64,000 bases of DNA, taken from Planosporangium spinosum. Lineage in GTDB: Bacteria > Actinomycetota > Actinomycetes > Mycobacteriales > Micromonosporaceae. The notes below the pieces were generated by a model. It searched no databases and was not told where the DNA came from. It saw only the letters and a program-made list of their open reading frames with translations. Positions 33,859 through 41,545 of this stretch are shown in pieces. Position 1 is the first letter of the stretch, and the number at the start of each line of letters is the position of its first letter. The stretch is taken from NCBI RefSeq assembly GCF_049999945.1, contig NZ_JBLYUB010000006.1, positions 248,001 through 312,000 of the forward strand, read 5' to 3'. The translations under genes and the position numbers were made by a program.

Positions 33859-35055
33859 TCAGAGCTTGACCGGCGCCCGGCTCACGGGCGCGGACATGCA
33901 CCGCGGTCCGCCCCGCCCCGACCCCAGTTCCGAGCCGCTGATCCGGATGACCTCGATGCCGGCCCGTTCCAGTTGGGCGTTGGTCTCCACGTTGCGTTCG
34001 TACGCCACGCACAGCCGGGGCGCCAGGGCGAGCGTGTTGTTACCGTCGTCCCACTGCTCCCGTTCGGCGGTCACCGGGTCGAGCCCGGTGTCGATGACGC
34101 GCAGCGTGTCGATGCCGAGCGCCTTGGCCGCCGCGGTGAGGAACGGCTCCGGCGGGTGGATCCGCAGTTCGTCGCCCTCGCCGGCGGTGACGGTCCAGGC
34201 CTGGAGGCTGTCGGCCATGTTGGGGTACATGACGACGGCGTCGGCGTCGACCATGGTGCACACGGTGTCCAGGTGCATGGTGGCGCGCTCCTGGGCGATC
34301 GGGACGACCAGGACGGTGTGTGCGAGGCCGCGGGCGAAGCAGCGGCGGGCCAGCCGCTCGGCGCCGGCCGGCCGGGTGCGTTCGCCGACGCCGACGGCGA
34401 GCACGCCGGGTCCCAGCAGCAGCACGTCACCGCCCTCGAGGTGCTCCAGCCCCGGCTCGTACACCAGCGGGGTGCCGGCGAAGCGCGGGTGGTGGCGGTA
34501 GATGGCGTGGGTGAGAGTGGTTTCCCGGCCCCGGGCCGGCATGGCGAGACTGGTGACGGCGACCTCGTCGCCCACCCAGACCGACGAGTCGCGGGTGAAC
34601 AGCAGGTTGGGCAGCGGGTCGATGATGAAGTCGTGCCGGTCCATCAGCGAGTACACGATGCCGCTGCCGGTCCGTAGCTCCTCGTGGGCCAGCCCGGTCA
34701 TGAGGACGTCGGCCAGGCCGGCCGGGTCGAGGTCGGACAGGTGCGCGGCGACCTCCGCGCGCAGCGTGTCGCCGAGTCGGACGTCCGACAGCACCGCCTC
34801 GGTCAGTTCGGCCCGGGCGGCCGGAATTCCGAGCACTTCGGTGATCAGGTCCGCCAGGTAGAGCACCTCCACGCCGCGGCCGCGCAGGGCGGCGGCGAAC
34901 TGGTCGTGCTCCTCCTGCGCGCGGCCGACCCACGGGATGCCGTCGAAGAGCAGTGAGTCGTTGTTGCGCGGGGTCAGCCGCGCGAGTTCGCGACCGGGCC
35001 GGTGGAGCAGGACCGTACCCAACTGGCCGACTTCGCTGTCGACGTAATGGTTCAC
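33859..35055 (-). CDS. arcA: Arginine deiminase
   Basis: 398 residues from GTG 35055 with AGGG 9 nt upstream; a TTG at 35061 is less likely. NHYVDSEVGQLGTVLLHRPG, LPNLLFTRDSSVWVGD, EGGDVLLLG and HLDTVCTMVD are the guanidine-binding and catalytic Asp/Glu/His blocks, and catalytic Cys386 is in GGPRCMSAPVSR. It converts arginine to citrulline and ammonia. arcB and arcC are not adjacent, so it acts alone here, perhaps for acid or nitrogen balance rather than ATP production. Confidence 0.95.
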   Translation of the reverse strand: MNHYVDSEVGQLGTVLLHRPGRELARLTPRNNDSLLFDGIPWVGRAQEEHDQFAAALRGRGVEVLYLADLITEVLGIPAARAELTEAVLSDVRLGDTLRAEVAAHLSDLDPAGLADVLMTGLAHEELRTGSGIVYSLMDRHDFIIDPLPNLLFTRDSSVWVGDEVAVTSLAMPARGRETTLTHAIYRHHPRFAGTPLVYEPGLEHLEGGDVLLLGPGVLAVGVGERTRPAGAERLARRCFARGLAHTVLVVPIAQERATMHLDTVCTMVDADAVVMYPNMADSLQAWTVTAGEGDELRIHPPEPFLTAAAKALGIDTLRVIDTGLDPVTAEREQWDDGNNTLALAPRLCVAYERNVETNAQLERAGIEVIRISGSELGSGRGGPRCMSAPVSRAPVKL

Positions 35056-35177
35056 GAACAATCACCCTATCGAGCAGTCCGGTATGGGCCACTTGGGCAC
35101 CATCTGATTCTGAATCTTCGTGTGAATGCGGCTTTCATCCACACTCACTCGTACTCATTCATCGATGATCGTGTAAG

Positions 35178-35183
35178 TTGACA
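35178..35183 (+). promoter_or_regulatory. Candidate -35 box of the NERD gene
   Basis: TTGACA is a perfect -35 hexamer in a locally AT-richer 170-bp region between arcA and the NERD gene. It lies among repeated GTGACAC/ACGTAACGTA words. No good TANNNT box is seen at 17-18 bp, so the call is weak. Confidence 0.3.
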
Positions 35184-35233
35184 CGTAACGTAGTGACACA
35201 AGCACGGTGCGGGTACGAACTGGGAGGTGCGCG

Positions 35234-35923
35234 ATGACCAGTTTCCTCCATGCCAGCGGTGGTCGTGATCTTCGGTCTTCCGCCGAAGGGTACGCATCAT
35301 CCCCGGCAACCATGGAGGGCCGAACGTCCGCACTGGAGTGGATCCGTAGTCGACGGACGGAGCGGGAGACCCGCCGCGCGGAGTTGGCCCACCAGCGGGC
35401 CGCCCAACGACTGGAGGCGCTCGGCGACAACTGGCGGGTTCTCGACCTGCAGGCGACCGCCGGCTCGGACCGGATGAGCTTCCTCGCCGTCGGGCCCGGC
35501 GGCATCTTCGCCGTGACGGTCAAGGACCACGGGCGCAGCCGGGTCAGCTTCTCCGGGGACGTGGTGCAGATCGACGGGCGGCGGCCCAAGTACGTACAGG
35601 AGGCCCGCAAGGTCGCCAAGCGCGCGGCCATCGCGTTGACCCGCATCGCGGGCGTTTCCGTACCGGTGATGCCGGTGCTGGCGTTCGCCGGAACCGGGGC
35701 GATCAGCGTGTACGGCATGCCCAAAGGCGTGATCATCTCCTCGTACCAGGAGCTGAGTCGGGTCCTCAACGCCCGCGGCCACCGGCTCGGGCCGGACACG
35801 GTGGAGAAGGTGTACGCCCTGGCGGCCGACCCCGCTACCTGGATCAACCCACCGTACGTCCCGCTCGCGGACCGGTACCGCTGGTACTCGGAGGGCGACA
35901 GTTCGGTCGGTACGCGCCGCTGA
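35234..35923 (+). CDS. NERD (nuclease-related) domain protein
   Basis: 229 residues, ATG 6 nt after GGGAGG. An N-terminal basic coiled segment (RRTERETRRAELAHQRAAQR) precedes the NERD domain: WRVLDLQ, DRMSFLAVGPGGIFAVTVKD and YVQEARKVAKRAA, where the Asp and Lys of the DHLxxxGP-like / xVxVK pattern are partly kept. NERD is a restriction-endonuclease-like fold found in DNA-processing and defence contexts; its activity here is untested. Monocistronic, with its own AT-rich upstream region. Confidence 0.8.
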   Translation: MTSFLHASGGRDLRSSAEGYASSPATMEGRTSALEWIRSRRTERETRRAELAHQRAAQRLEALGDNWRVLDLQATAGSDRMSFLAVGPGGIFAVTVKDHGRSRVSFSGDVVQIDGRRPKYVQEARKVAKRAAIALTRIAGVSVPVMPVLAFAGTGAISVYGMPKGVIISSYQELSRVLNARGHRLGPDTVEKVYALAADPATWINPPYVPLADRYRWYSEGDSSVGTRR

Positions 35924-35956
35924 CAAGAGATCGACGGGCGGGTAACCTAGCTTCGC

Positions 35957-36067
35957 ATGGCGCCAGGCAGCATTCCCCCTCTCGGCACCTCGGGCGTTGC
36001 CGGAGTGTGCGAATGTTCGGCCCGTTCCTCCTCAGCGGTAGCACGGCGCCGGATCGGGAGCCGATGA
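35957..36067 (+). CDS. Possible 36-residue leader ORF
   Basis: ATG 35957 lies 8 nt after TAACCT (35943-35948), the leaderless pattern seen at many genes here. The product MAPGSIPPLGTSGVAG... ends CECSARSSSAVARRRIGSR. Its TGA overlaps the ATG of the next tiny frame. No family known; it may be regulatory translation or a real small protein. Confidence 0.35.
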   Translation: MAPGSIPPLGTSGVAGVCECSARSSSAVARRRIGSR

Positions 36068-36108
36068 TGGAGAGGCTCACCGAACCGCCGCGCATCCTGG
36101 CTGCCTGA
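36064..36108 (+). CDS. Possible 14-residue leader ORF
   Basis: ATGATGGAGAGG... overlaps the stop of the 36-codon frame by ATGA and ends TGA at 36108, 9 bases before the GTG of the PAS gene, whose GAGGAGG lies directly at this stop. The chain of three frames is arranged as if translation were coupled. Confidence 0.3.
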   Translation: MMERLTEPPRILAA

Positions 36109-36117
36109 GGAGGCGCC

Positions 36118-36546
36118 GTGCCTCACGTCGAACTGTCGCTGTCCGAACCGGCGGTCCAGCGACGCCCGTCGGGCCGGTCGTCGCTTGGTCGATGGGCCAA
36201 GGCCGTGGCTCAGGCGGCCGAGTCGAGTCTGGTGATCAACGCCGAGGCCGTCATCGTGGCGGTGTCGCCGGCGTGCGAGGAGATGTTCGACCTCGGTGGT
36301 CCCGCGGTCGGCGCCCACCTGCTCGACGTCCTGCGACTGCTCGACTTCTCCAGCCCCGGCGGGGCGCTCAGCCAGAGCGAGGCGCGCAAGATCCCGCCGC
36401 TGCTCGCACTGGACTCCGGCCGGTTGGCCCGCGGCCTGCTGCGGGTGGAGTGCCACCAGGGGCCGTGCACCGTGGACGCGATCGCCACGCCGCTGCGTGA
36501 GGGCTCCGTGCTGGCCGGCTCGCTGACCTTCTTCTGCCCGGTCTGA
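36118..36546 (+). CDS. Small PAS-domain protein
   Basis: 142 residues, GTG after GAGGAGG. AVAQAAESSLVINAEAVIVA and VSPACEEMFDLGGPAVGAHLLD match the start of a PAS fold, and RVECHQGPCTVDAIATPLRE with SLTFF its last strands. No output domain, so it would act through a partner. It occupies the whole gene and may sense a ligand or redox state; two Cys (CHQGPC) are close together. Confidence 0.72.
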   Translation: MPHVELSLSEPAVQRRPSGRSSLGRWAKAVAQAAESSLVINAEAVIVAVSPACEEMFDLGGPAVGAHLLDVLRLLDFSSPGGALSQSEARKIPPLLALDSGRLARGLLRVECHQGPCTVDAIATPLREGSVLAGSLTFFCPV

Positions 36547-36729
36547 GTCGCCCGCTGCTGCCCGGTGTGGGCCGCCCGGTCCGTCGTCTCTCCGGCCGTC
36601 CTGACCCCGCCAGCGGCCGGTCTGGTTCGTCCGCTTTCGATGGCCTACGTGAGATCACTCTATGTTGCGTAAGTCCCACGAGCGGTTTCTCGCTGGGTTT
36701 CACCGCTGGAAGGCCCGTAGTCTCCTTGC

Positions 36730-37119
36730 ATGTTGGACCTGGAGCTGCTGCGCGAGGACTATGCTGTCTGCCGCCTGCCGGTCGGCTCCCCACTGCCGCA
36801 GAACCTCCTCGCGCACGCCGCTCGCGGCAAGGTGGTCTCCGTGACGTGGACCCCTGACGAGGTGTCGATCATGTGCCCGGCGGTGTACGCCCCCGAGGGG
36901 GCCAGCGTCGAGACGCCGTGGCGGTGCTTCCGGGTCGTCGGGCCGGTCAACCTCGCGCTCACCGGCATCCTGGCCTCGATCGTGAGCCCGCTCGCCGATG
37001 CCCGGGTCAACATCTTCGCCTTCTCCACTTTCGATACCGACTATCTTCTGGTGCCATCGGTCCGGTTGACCGAGGCGGTCGCCGCGCTCACCGCGGCGGG
37101 GCATCGCGTCTCCGGGTAG
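36730..37119 (+). CDS. ACT-domain amino-acid-binding protein
   Basis: 129 residues. VSIMCPAVYAPEGASVETPWRC followed by FRVVGPVNLALTGILASIVSPLAD and VNIFAFSTFDTDYLLVP is the CASTOR/ACT_7 type domain, which binds amino acids and exists as single-domain proteins in actinobacteria. ATG is 6 nt after TAGTCT (36718-36723), leaderless. A ligand-sensing role near pheA (which has its own ACT domain) is only suggestive. Confidence 0.85.
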   Translation: MLDLELLREDYAVCRLPVGSPLPQNLLAHAARGKVVSVTWTPDEVSIMCPAVYAPEGASVETPWRCFRVVGPVNLALTGILASIVSPLADARVNIFAFSTFDTDYLLVPSVRLTEAVAALTAAGHRVSG

Positions 37120-37146
37120 CGGGCAACGCGGAGGAGCGCAGCAGGT

Positions 37147-37713
37147 GTGAGCAGGCCGAGGACGCTGACCGGGGCCCTGCTGGTGGTAACGGCGATGCTG
37201 CTGGCGGCGGCCGGCTGCGGCCGGGTCGAGCGGGTGCCGGCCCCGTACGGGAGCCGGTCCGCGCCACCCGGGGCCGCCTCGGCGTCGCCGGATGACGAAG
37301 CCTGGCCGGGGACCGGAACCGATCCGGGTGACGGCCCGTCGCCGGGCGCCGACCCGTCGGCCGGACCGGACGATCCGGCCGCCGGCCTGCCCGGTTCCGG
37401 GTACCCCACCCCGACGCCCGGCGCCACCGCCGTACCGTGCGCCGGCCAGCCCGGCGTCGACCAGGTGATCGCGGCGCTGCGCCGGAACGGTGGCGTACGG
37501 CCGCCGGGTACGACGCCCCGGGTGGTGACCGCGCCGGTGTGCGCGGGCTCGTGGCAGTACACGGTGCTGGACTTCCCCGGTCAGGGCATGCTCCAGGTGG
37601 TGACGCGGGGCGGTGACCCGCTCACGGTCGTCACGGCCGGCACGTTCGTGTGTACGCCGGAGGTCAAGGGTGCGGCGCCGGCCGGCATCGTCGCCGCGGC
37701 ACACTGCCAGTAG
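37147..37713 (+). CDS. Secreted lipoprotein of unknown function
   Basis: 188 residues: signal peptide with lipobox LAAAGC (Cys near 25), a long Pro/Gly/Asp-rich linker (about 30-95), and a folded C-terminal part with four Cys (CAGQPG, VCAGSW, FVCTPE, AHCQ) that could form two disulphides. The block WQYTVLDFPGQGMLQVVT recurs in unannotated actinobacterial lipoproteins. No enzyme motif is seen. Confidence 0.72.
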   Translation: MSRPRTLTGALLVVTAMLLAAAGCGRVERVPAPYGSRSAPPGAASASPDDEAWPGTGTDPGDGPSPGADPSAGPDDPAAGLPGSGYPTPTPGATAVPCAGQPGVDQVIAALRRNGGVRPPGTTPRVVTAPVCAGSWQYTVLDFPGQGMLQVVTRGGDPLTVVTAGTFVCTPEVKGAAPAGIVAAAHCQ

Positions 37714-37841
37714 GACCGTGCGGCGGCCCGTGCGGTGCACTGCCGGCGAGCCCGTGTGGTGTAACCGCCGGCGAGCACACGCGGCCGCCCGCCGGTGCGC
37801 GGGATAGTCTCCTCGACGTCGCACAAGAGAGGGGCAACGCC

Positions 37842-38783
37842 ATGCCCGGCGTACCGCCGACCCGCTTCGTCTACCTCGGCCCCGAGGGCACGTTCGCCGA
37901 GCAGGCGCTACGGACCATCCCAGCCGCCGAGCGCGGCACCCGTACGCCGGCGCGGAGCGTGCCGGAGGCGCTGGACGCCGTCCGCGTCGGGGACGCCGAC
38001 GCGGCGCTGGTACCGCTGGAGAACTCGATCGGCGGCCAGGTCGGCGTGACGCTCGACGAACTCGCCGACGGGGAACCCCTGGTAATCACGCGCGAGGTCG
38101 TGATCCCGGTCCAGTTCGTGCTCGGCGCGCGGGCCGAGGTGTCGCTGTCCGAGATCCGGTCGGTCGCCGCCCACCCGCAGGCGAGCGCCCAGTGCCGGCA
38201 CTGGTTGCAGGCGCACGTACCGGCGGCGGTCGTGGTCGACGCGCTCTCCAACGGGGCGGCCGCACAGGCGGCGGCGGCCGGGGAGTACGACGCGGCGATC
38301 TGTGCGCCGCTCGGCGCCACCCGGCAACGGCTGGTCGTACTGGCCAAGGACATCGCCGACCACGCCGACGCGGTCACCCGGTTCGCCCTAGTGTCACGGC
38401 CCGGGCCGTTGCCCCCGCCGACCGGGAACGACCTGACCACCCTCGCGGTGTACATCGCCCACGACCGGGTCGGTGCGCTGCTCGCGGTCCTGACCGAACT
38501 CGCGGCACGCGGGGTCAACCTCACCCGGATCGAGTCGCGCCCGACGGGTGAGCGGCTCGGCCGGTACGTGTTCTTCCTGGACTGTTCCGGTCACGTGGCC
38601 GAGGTCAGGATGGGGGAGGCGCTCCAGGGCCTGCGGCGGGTCTGCGCCGATGTGCGCTTCCTGGGCTCGTACCCGAGGGCCGGTGCCGACCAGCCGACAC
38701 CTACGCCGGCCGGCACCTCCGACGCCGACTTCGTGGACGCCGCCGCCTGGCTGGCGAGGATCCGGGCCGGCGAGCCGTCCTAG
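37842..38783 (+). CDS. pheA: Prephenate dehydratase
   Basis: 313 residues behind GAGAGGGG, with TAGTCT at 37804-37809 as likely -10. FVYLGPEGTFAEQAL, ALVPLENSIGGQVG and AVTRFALVS are the PDT catalytic and substrate motifs (Thr-Arg-Phe), and the ACT domain has LTRIESRPTGERLGRYVFFL for phenylalanine feedback. It makes phenylpyruvate from prephenate in phenylalanine synthesis. A 45-residue extra tail follows the ACT domain. Monofunctional, without chorismate mutase. Confidence 0.96.
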   Translation: MPGVPPTRFVYLGPEGTFAEQALRTIPAAERGTRTPARSVPEALDAVRVGDADAALVPLENSIGGQVGVTLDELADGEPLVITREVVIPVQFVLGARAEVSLSEIRSVAAHPQASAQCRHWLQAHVPAAVVVDALSNGAAAQAAAAGEYDAAICAPLGATRQRLVVLAKDIADHADAVTRFALVSRPGPLPPPTGNDLTTLAVYIAHDRVGALLAVLTELAARGVNLTRIESRPTGERLGRYVFFLDCSGHVAEVRMGEALQGLRRVCADVRFLGSYPRAGADQPTPTPAGTSDADFVDAAAWLARIRAGEPS

Positions 38784-38790
38784 GCTCGGA

Positions 38791-38838
38791 GATCGTGGAC
38801 ACCTGTGGCGCCGACAGGTCACCAAGGTGTCCACGATC
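38791..38838. terminator. GATC-ended palindrome between pheA and the AIM24 gene
   Basis: GATCGTGGACACCT (38791-38804) and AGGTGTCCACGATC (38825-38838) are perfect 14-bp arms, with a second inner pair ACCTGT/ACAGGT. It closes two convergent genes. Confidence 0.82.
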
Positions 38839-38850
38839 GCGGGAAACCCG

Positions 38851-39585
38851 TCAGTCGAACAGGCCGCCGAGAAGGCCGCCCTGGTTCTGCTGGCCGCCGT
38901 GGCCGTTGCCGCTTATGCCGCCGGGGAACTCCTCCGACGGCTGCACGATCACGAAGCCCTGACCGGCGAAGCTCATCGTGAACGCCTCACCGGTGGTGCG
39001 GCCCAGCAGCGTGCCGATGCCGAGCTGGTCGGCGCGGTGGTAGCCGGTCTGCAGGCTCGTCGACCAGCAGATCGCCGCCTGCGGGTCGGCGTACGTGGGC
39101 TGGTCGACGTTGAGCACCACCGGCTTGCCCTTGGTGGTGATGGCGATGCGGCCGTGGCCGGAGAAGACGCAGTTGAACATGCCGGCGCTGGAGAACATGC
39201 CCAGGCCCTGGACCATCTTGATCTCGTACTGCACCGTCGACTCGAACGCCAGCACGTTGGAGCCGTTGATCGTGATGGCGTCGCCCGGCTCCAGATCGAT
39301 CAGGTGCACGTCGGAGGCCCGGTCGGCGAGGAAGAGGTCACCGCGGCCGGCGACCTTCATCAGGGGTACGCCCTCGCCGGTCAGCTTGTGCTTGAGCCAC
39401 TTGCCCATGCCGCCCGAGCCCAGCGCCTGGAACTGCATCTGTCCCTGATAGGCGACCATCGACCCGGTCCGGGCCATGATCTCGCCGTTGAGCTCGACCT
39501 TGAGCATCTTGGAGTTCTGCAGCCGCATTCCGGGCTGCGCGGACTCCTTCTCCAGGTTCTCGGCAGCGAACAGCGCGCTACGCAT
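38851..39585 (-). CDS. AIM24 (DUF124-type) family protein
   Basis: 244 residues, AGGAAG upstream. LKVELNGEIMARTGSMVAYQ and VHLIDLEPGDAITINGSNVLAF are typical of the AIM24/TRAP-like beta-barrel family, and the tail GQQNQGGLLGGLFD is usual for actinobacterial members. AIM24 in mitochondria affects inner-membrane organisation; bacterial function is unknown. No signal peptide. Cytoplasmic. Confidence 0.92.
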   Translation of the reverse strand: MRSALFAAENLEKESAQPGMRLQNSKMLKVELNGEIMARTGSMVAYQGQMQFQALGSGGMGKWLKHKLTGEGVPLMKVAGRGDLFLADRASDVHLIDLEPGDAITINGSNVLAFESTVQYEIKMVQGLGMFSSAGMFNCVFSGHGRIAITTKGKPVVLNVDQPTYADPQAAICWSTSLQTGYHRADQLGIGTLLGRTTGEAFTMSFAGQGFVIVQPSEEFPGGISGNGHGGQQNQGGLLGGLFD

Positions 39586-39645
39586 CAGCTTTTCTTCCTT
39601 CCGGTGGGTGCCTCGCCCGCGACGATAAGTGGGCTGGTCAAGGGG

Positions 39646-39987
39646 CTAGCCCCAGCCGAGTTCGTGCAGCCGCTCGTCGTCGATGCCGAAGTGGTGGGCG
39701 ATCTCGTGAACCACGGTCACCGCCACCTCCTCGACCACGTCGTCGTCGGAGTCGCAGATCGCCAGGATCGGGTTGCGGTAGATGATGATCCGGTCCGGCA
39801 GCACGCCGGAGTAGTCCCAGCCGCGCTCCGTCAGGGCGTACCCCTCGTAGACGCCGAGCAGCGACGGGTCGTCCGGGGGTGGATCGTCCTCGACCAGGAT
39901 CACGACGTTGTCCATCAGTGCCAGCAGTTCCGCCGGCACCTCGTCGAGCGCCTCACCCACGAGCTCCTCGAACCGGGGGCGGGTCAT
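39646..39987 (-). CDS. Zincin-like metallopeptidase family protein
   Basis: 113 residues from ATG 39987 (GTG 39999 is an alternative; neither has a good ribosome site). TRPRFEELVGEALDEVPAEL, PDRIIIYRNPIL and VTVVHEIAHHFGIDDERLHEL, with HExxH at 94-98 and a downstream acidic residue, define the small zincin_1 metallopeptidase family. Substrate unknown; the fold is the minimal metalloprotease core. Confidence 0.88.
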   Translation of the reverse strand: MTRPRFEELVGEALDEVPAELLALMDNVVILVEDDPPPDDPSLLGVYEGYALTERGWDYSGVLPDRIIIYRNPILAICDSDDDVVEEVAVTVVHEIAHHFGIDDERLHELGWG

Positions 39988-40183
39988 CTCCGTCGGCACG
40001 TGCGTATTGTGCCGGTCGGCCGGCGGCGTCGGAACCGCGGTGGCCGAATACCGACCGGACGGCCCATCGGCCACCGCCGACCGGCAGCCGAAGGCGCGGC
40101 GGCGGAACTCCTCGCGGCCGGGACACGGCGGCGCCCCGCGGTCGACCGCGGGGCGCCGATGGACACCGGGTGGTACGGGTCGG

Positions 40184-40609
40184 TCAGACGAGCGCGGCGT
40201 CGAGCGTGATGTCGACGGCCGAGAGCGCCTTGGACACCGGGCAGTTCGCCTTCGCCTGTTCGGCCAGCTTCTGGAACTCGGCGTTGTCGATGCCCGGTAC
40301 GTGGCCGCGGGTGACCAGGTCGATCCGGGTGATCCCGAATCCGGTGTCGGTCTTCTCCAGGTGGACGGAGGCTTTGGTATCGACCGAGGTCGGCACATGG
40401 CCGGCCTGGGACAGGATGTTCGAGAAGGCCATGGAGAAGCAGCCCGCGTGCGCCGCCGCGATCAGCTCCTCGGGGTTGGTCCCGGTGCCGTTCTCGAAAC
40501 GGGACGGAAACGAGAACGGTCCCTCGAAGGCTCCGGAACCGAGCGCCATGGAGCCGGCGCCATCTTTCAGCGTGCCCTGCCAGCGGGCGGATGAGGTACG
40601 AGTCGGCAT
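40184..40609 (-). CDS. osmC: OsmC family peroxide-resistance protein
   Basis: 141 residues. AAAHAGCFSMAFSNIL and KANCPVSKALS carry the two redox cysteines (57 and 123) of OsmC; the glutamate in NPEELIAAAH is conserved. It reduces organic hydroperoxides in the cytoplasm. ATG lies 7 nt after TAGCGT on the minus strand (40617-40622), leaderless. Confidence 0.93.
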   Translation of the reverse strand: MPTRTSSARWQGTLKDGAGSMALGSGAFEGPFSFPSRFENGTGTNPEELIAAAHAGCFSMAFSNILSQAGHVPTSVDTKASVHLEKTDTGFGITRIDLVTRGHVPGIDNAEFQKLAEQAKANCPVSKALSAVDITLDAALV

Positions 40610-40656
40610 ACGTGCGACGCTAGCCCATTCGGGTTGCCGGGTGCGACGATGCGCTG

Positions 40657-41193
40657 ATGCCGCGTCGACCAATTGCCACGATCGGGGGTCTGCTCGCCGG
40701 AGCCGGCCTGTTGTCCGGTATCGCCTCGCTCGCCGTGCCGTGGGGGCGCTACCGGGCGCACGGGACCGTGGTGAGCCAGGCCCCGATGGACAGCAGCGGC
40801 CCCATCGCGGTGTACCAATTGTCCGGCGGCATGTGGTACCTGCTCGCGGTGGGCGTACTCGCCGGCCTGCTCGCCGCCGCGACGCTCGGCGCCGGGCGCA
40901 CACCGGACGTCGCGCTTGCCGCCGCCCCCGCGGTGGGGTTGCTGACCGCCCTCATCGTGATCATCGTTGCCAACGGCGTGGATGCCAGCGGCGCGGACGT
41001 CGTCGCCGTCGGGTTCGCGCAGGTGGAGGTGACCGGCCAGGCCACGGAGGGGGTCTGGATCGGTCTGGCCACCGGTCCGCTGCTCGGCTTCGGGGTGGGC
41101 GCCTTGGCACTGGCCCGCCGGAACCGTGCCAGCACCAGCACACCCACCCCCGTCGGGCTCTCCTGCGATCGTCAAGAGTTCGCGGGGTCGTAG
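40657..41193 (+). CDS. Four-helix membrane protein of unknown function (paralogue of 44361)
   Basis: 178 residues with hydrophobic helices near 8-28, 58-78, 90-110 and 128-150 and a polar external loop with a conserved W-G (LAVPWGRYRAHG). Layout and patterns (WGR or PW at loop 1, late GQ..G motif) resemble the protein at 44361. The last ten codons, including the TAG stop, are made of the GATC repeat element at 41168, so the C-terminus is not evolved protein sequence. Confidence 0.62.
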   Translation: MPRRPIATIGGLLAGAGLLSGIASLAVPWGRYRAHGTVVSQAPMDSSGPIAVYQLSGGMWYLLAVGVLAGLLAAATLGAGRTPDVALAAAPAVGLLTALIVIIVANGVDASGADVVAVGFAQVEVTGQATEGVWIGLATGPLLGFGVGALALARRNRASTSTPTPVGLSCDRQEFAGS

Positions 41194-41262
41194 CACGCGA
41201 ACTCTTCGGCGCGCGAACTCTTCGGCACGCGAACTCTTCGGCACGCTGACTCTTCACGATCA
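41168..41262. repeat. Expanded GATCGTCAAGAGTTC palindrome with tandem arms
   Basis: Left arm GATCGTCAAGAGTTCGCG (41168-41185) pairs with a right arm ending ACTCTTCACGATC. Between them the unit CACGCGAACTCTTCGG (16 bp) is repeated at 41194, 41210 and 41226 (first two bases vary), with a degenerate fourth at 41242. It belongs to the same family as 16018-16065 and also acts as terminator of the gene at 40657. Confidence 0.8.
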
Positions 41263-41545
41263 CGCTGAGCGGGAGCAGGTGGGAGCGGCTGGGCGCGGGC
41301 GGAAAGGGACCGGAACGGAACGGTGTGGGTTTCGGTACTCGGGGTAGCCATAGTCGCTTGACCAGCAGTTCTCCGCGTAAGGCGGGTGGTGTCGATCCCT
41401 GGCTTTGTTGTGGAACTGCCGATCGTGGCCCACTCTCGTACGCCCCTGCCAGGGGGCGCCGGTACCGGCCGGGTGGGCGGCGGTCGCGGCGGGCGCGCGG
41501 GTGGGATATGCCGCGAGGCAGCGCCTGAGGCCAAGGAACCGCGTG
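41263..41545. other. Non-coding stretch before the pyruvyl transferase
   Basis: About 280 bp without a supported gene. It is less biased in codon-position composition than flanking coding DNA. An AAGGA at 41534-41538 serves the next gene. I found no clear promoter, RNA or mobile-element end. Confidence 0.4.

Noticed and set aside
41194..41262. 16-bp repeats considered as CRISPR or tRNA-like array
   Set aside because: Units are only 16 bp, directly adjacent and complementary to the left arm of a palindrome.
41263..41545. Possible insertion-sequence remnant before the pyruvyl transferase
   Set aside because: No terminal inverted repeats, target duplication or transposase motif could be found; only non-coding composition is seen.
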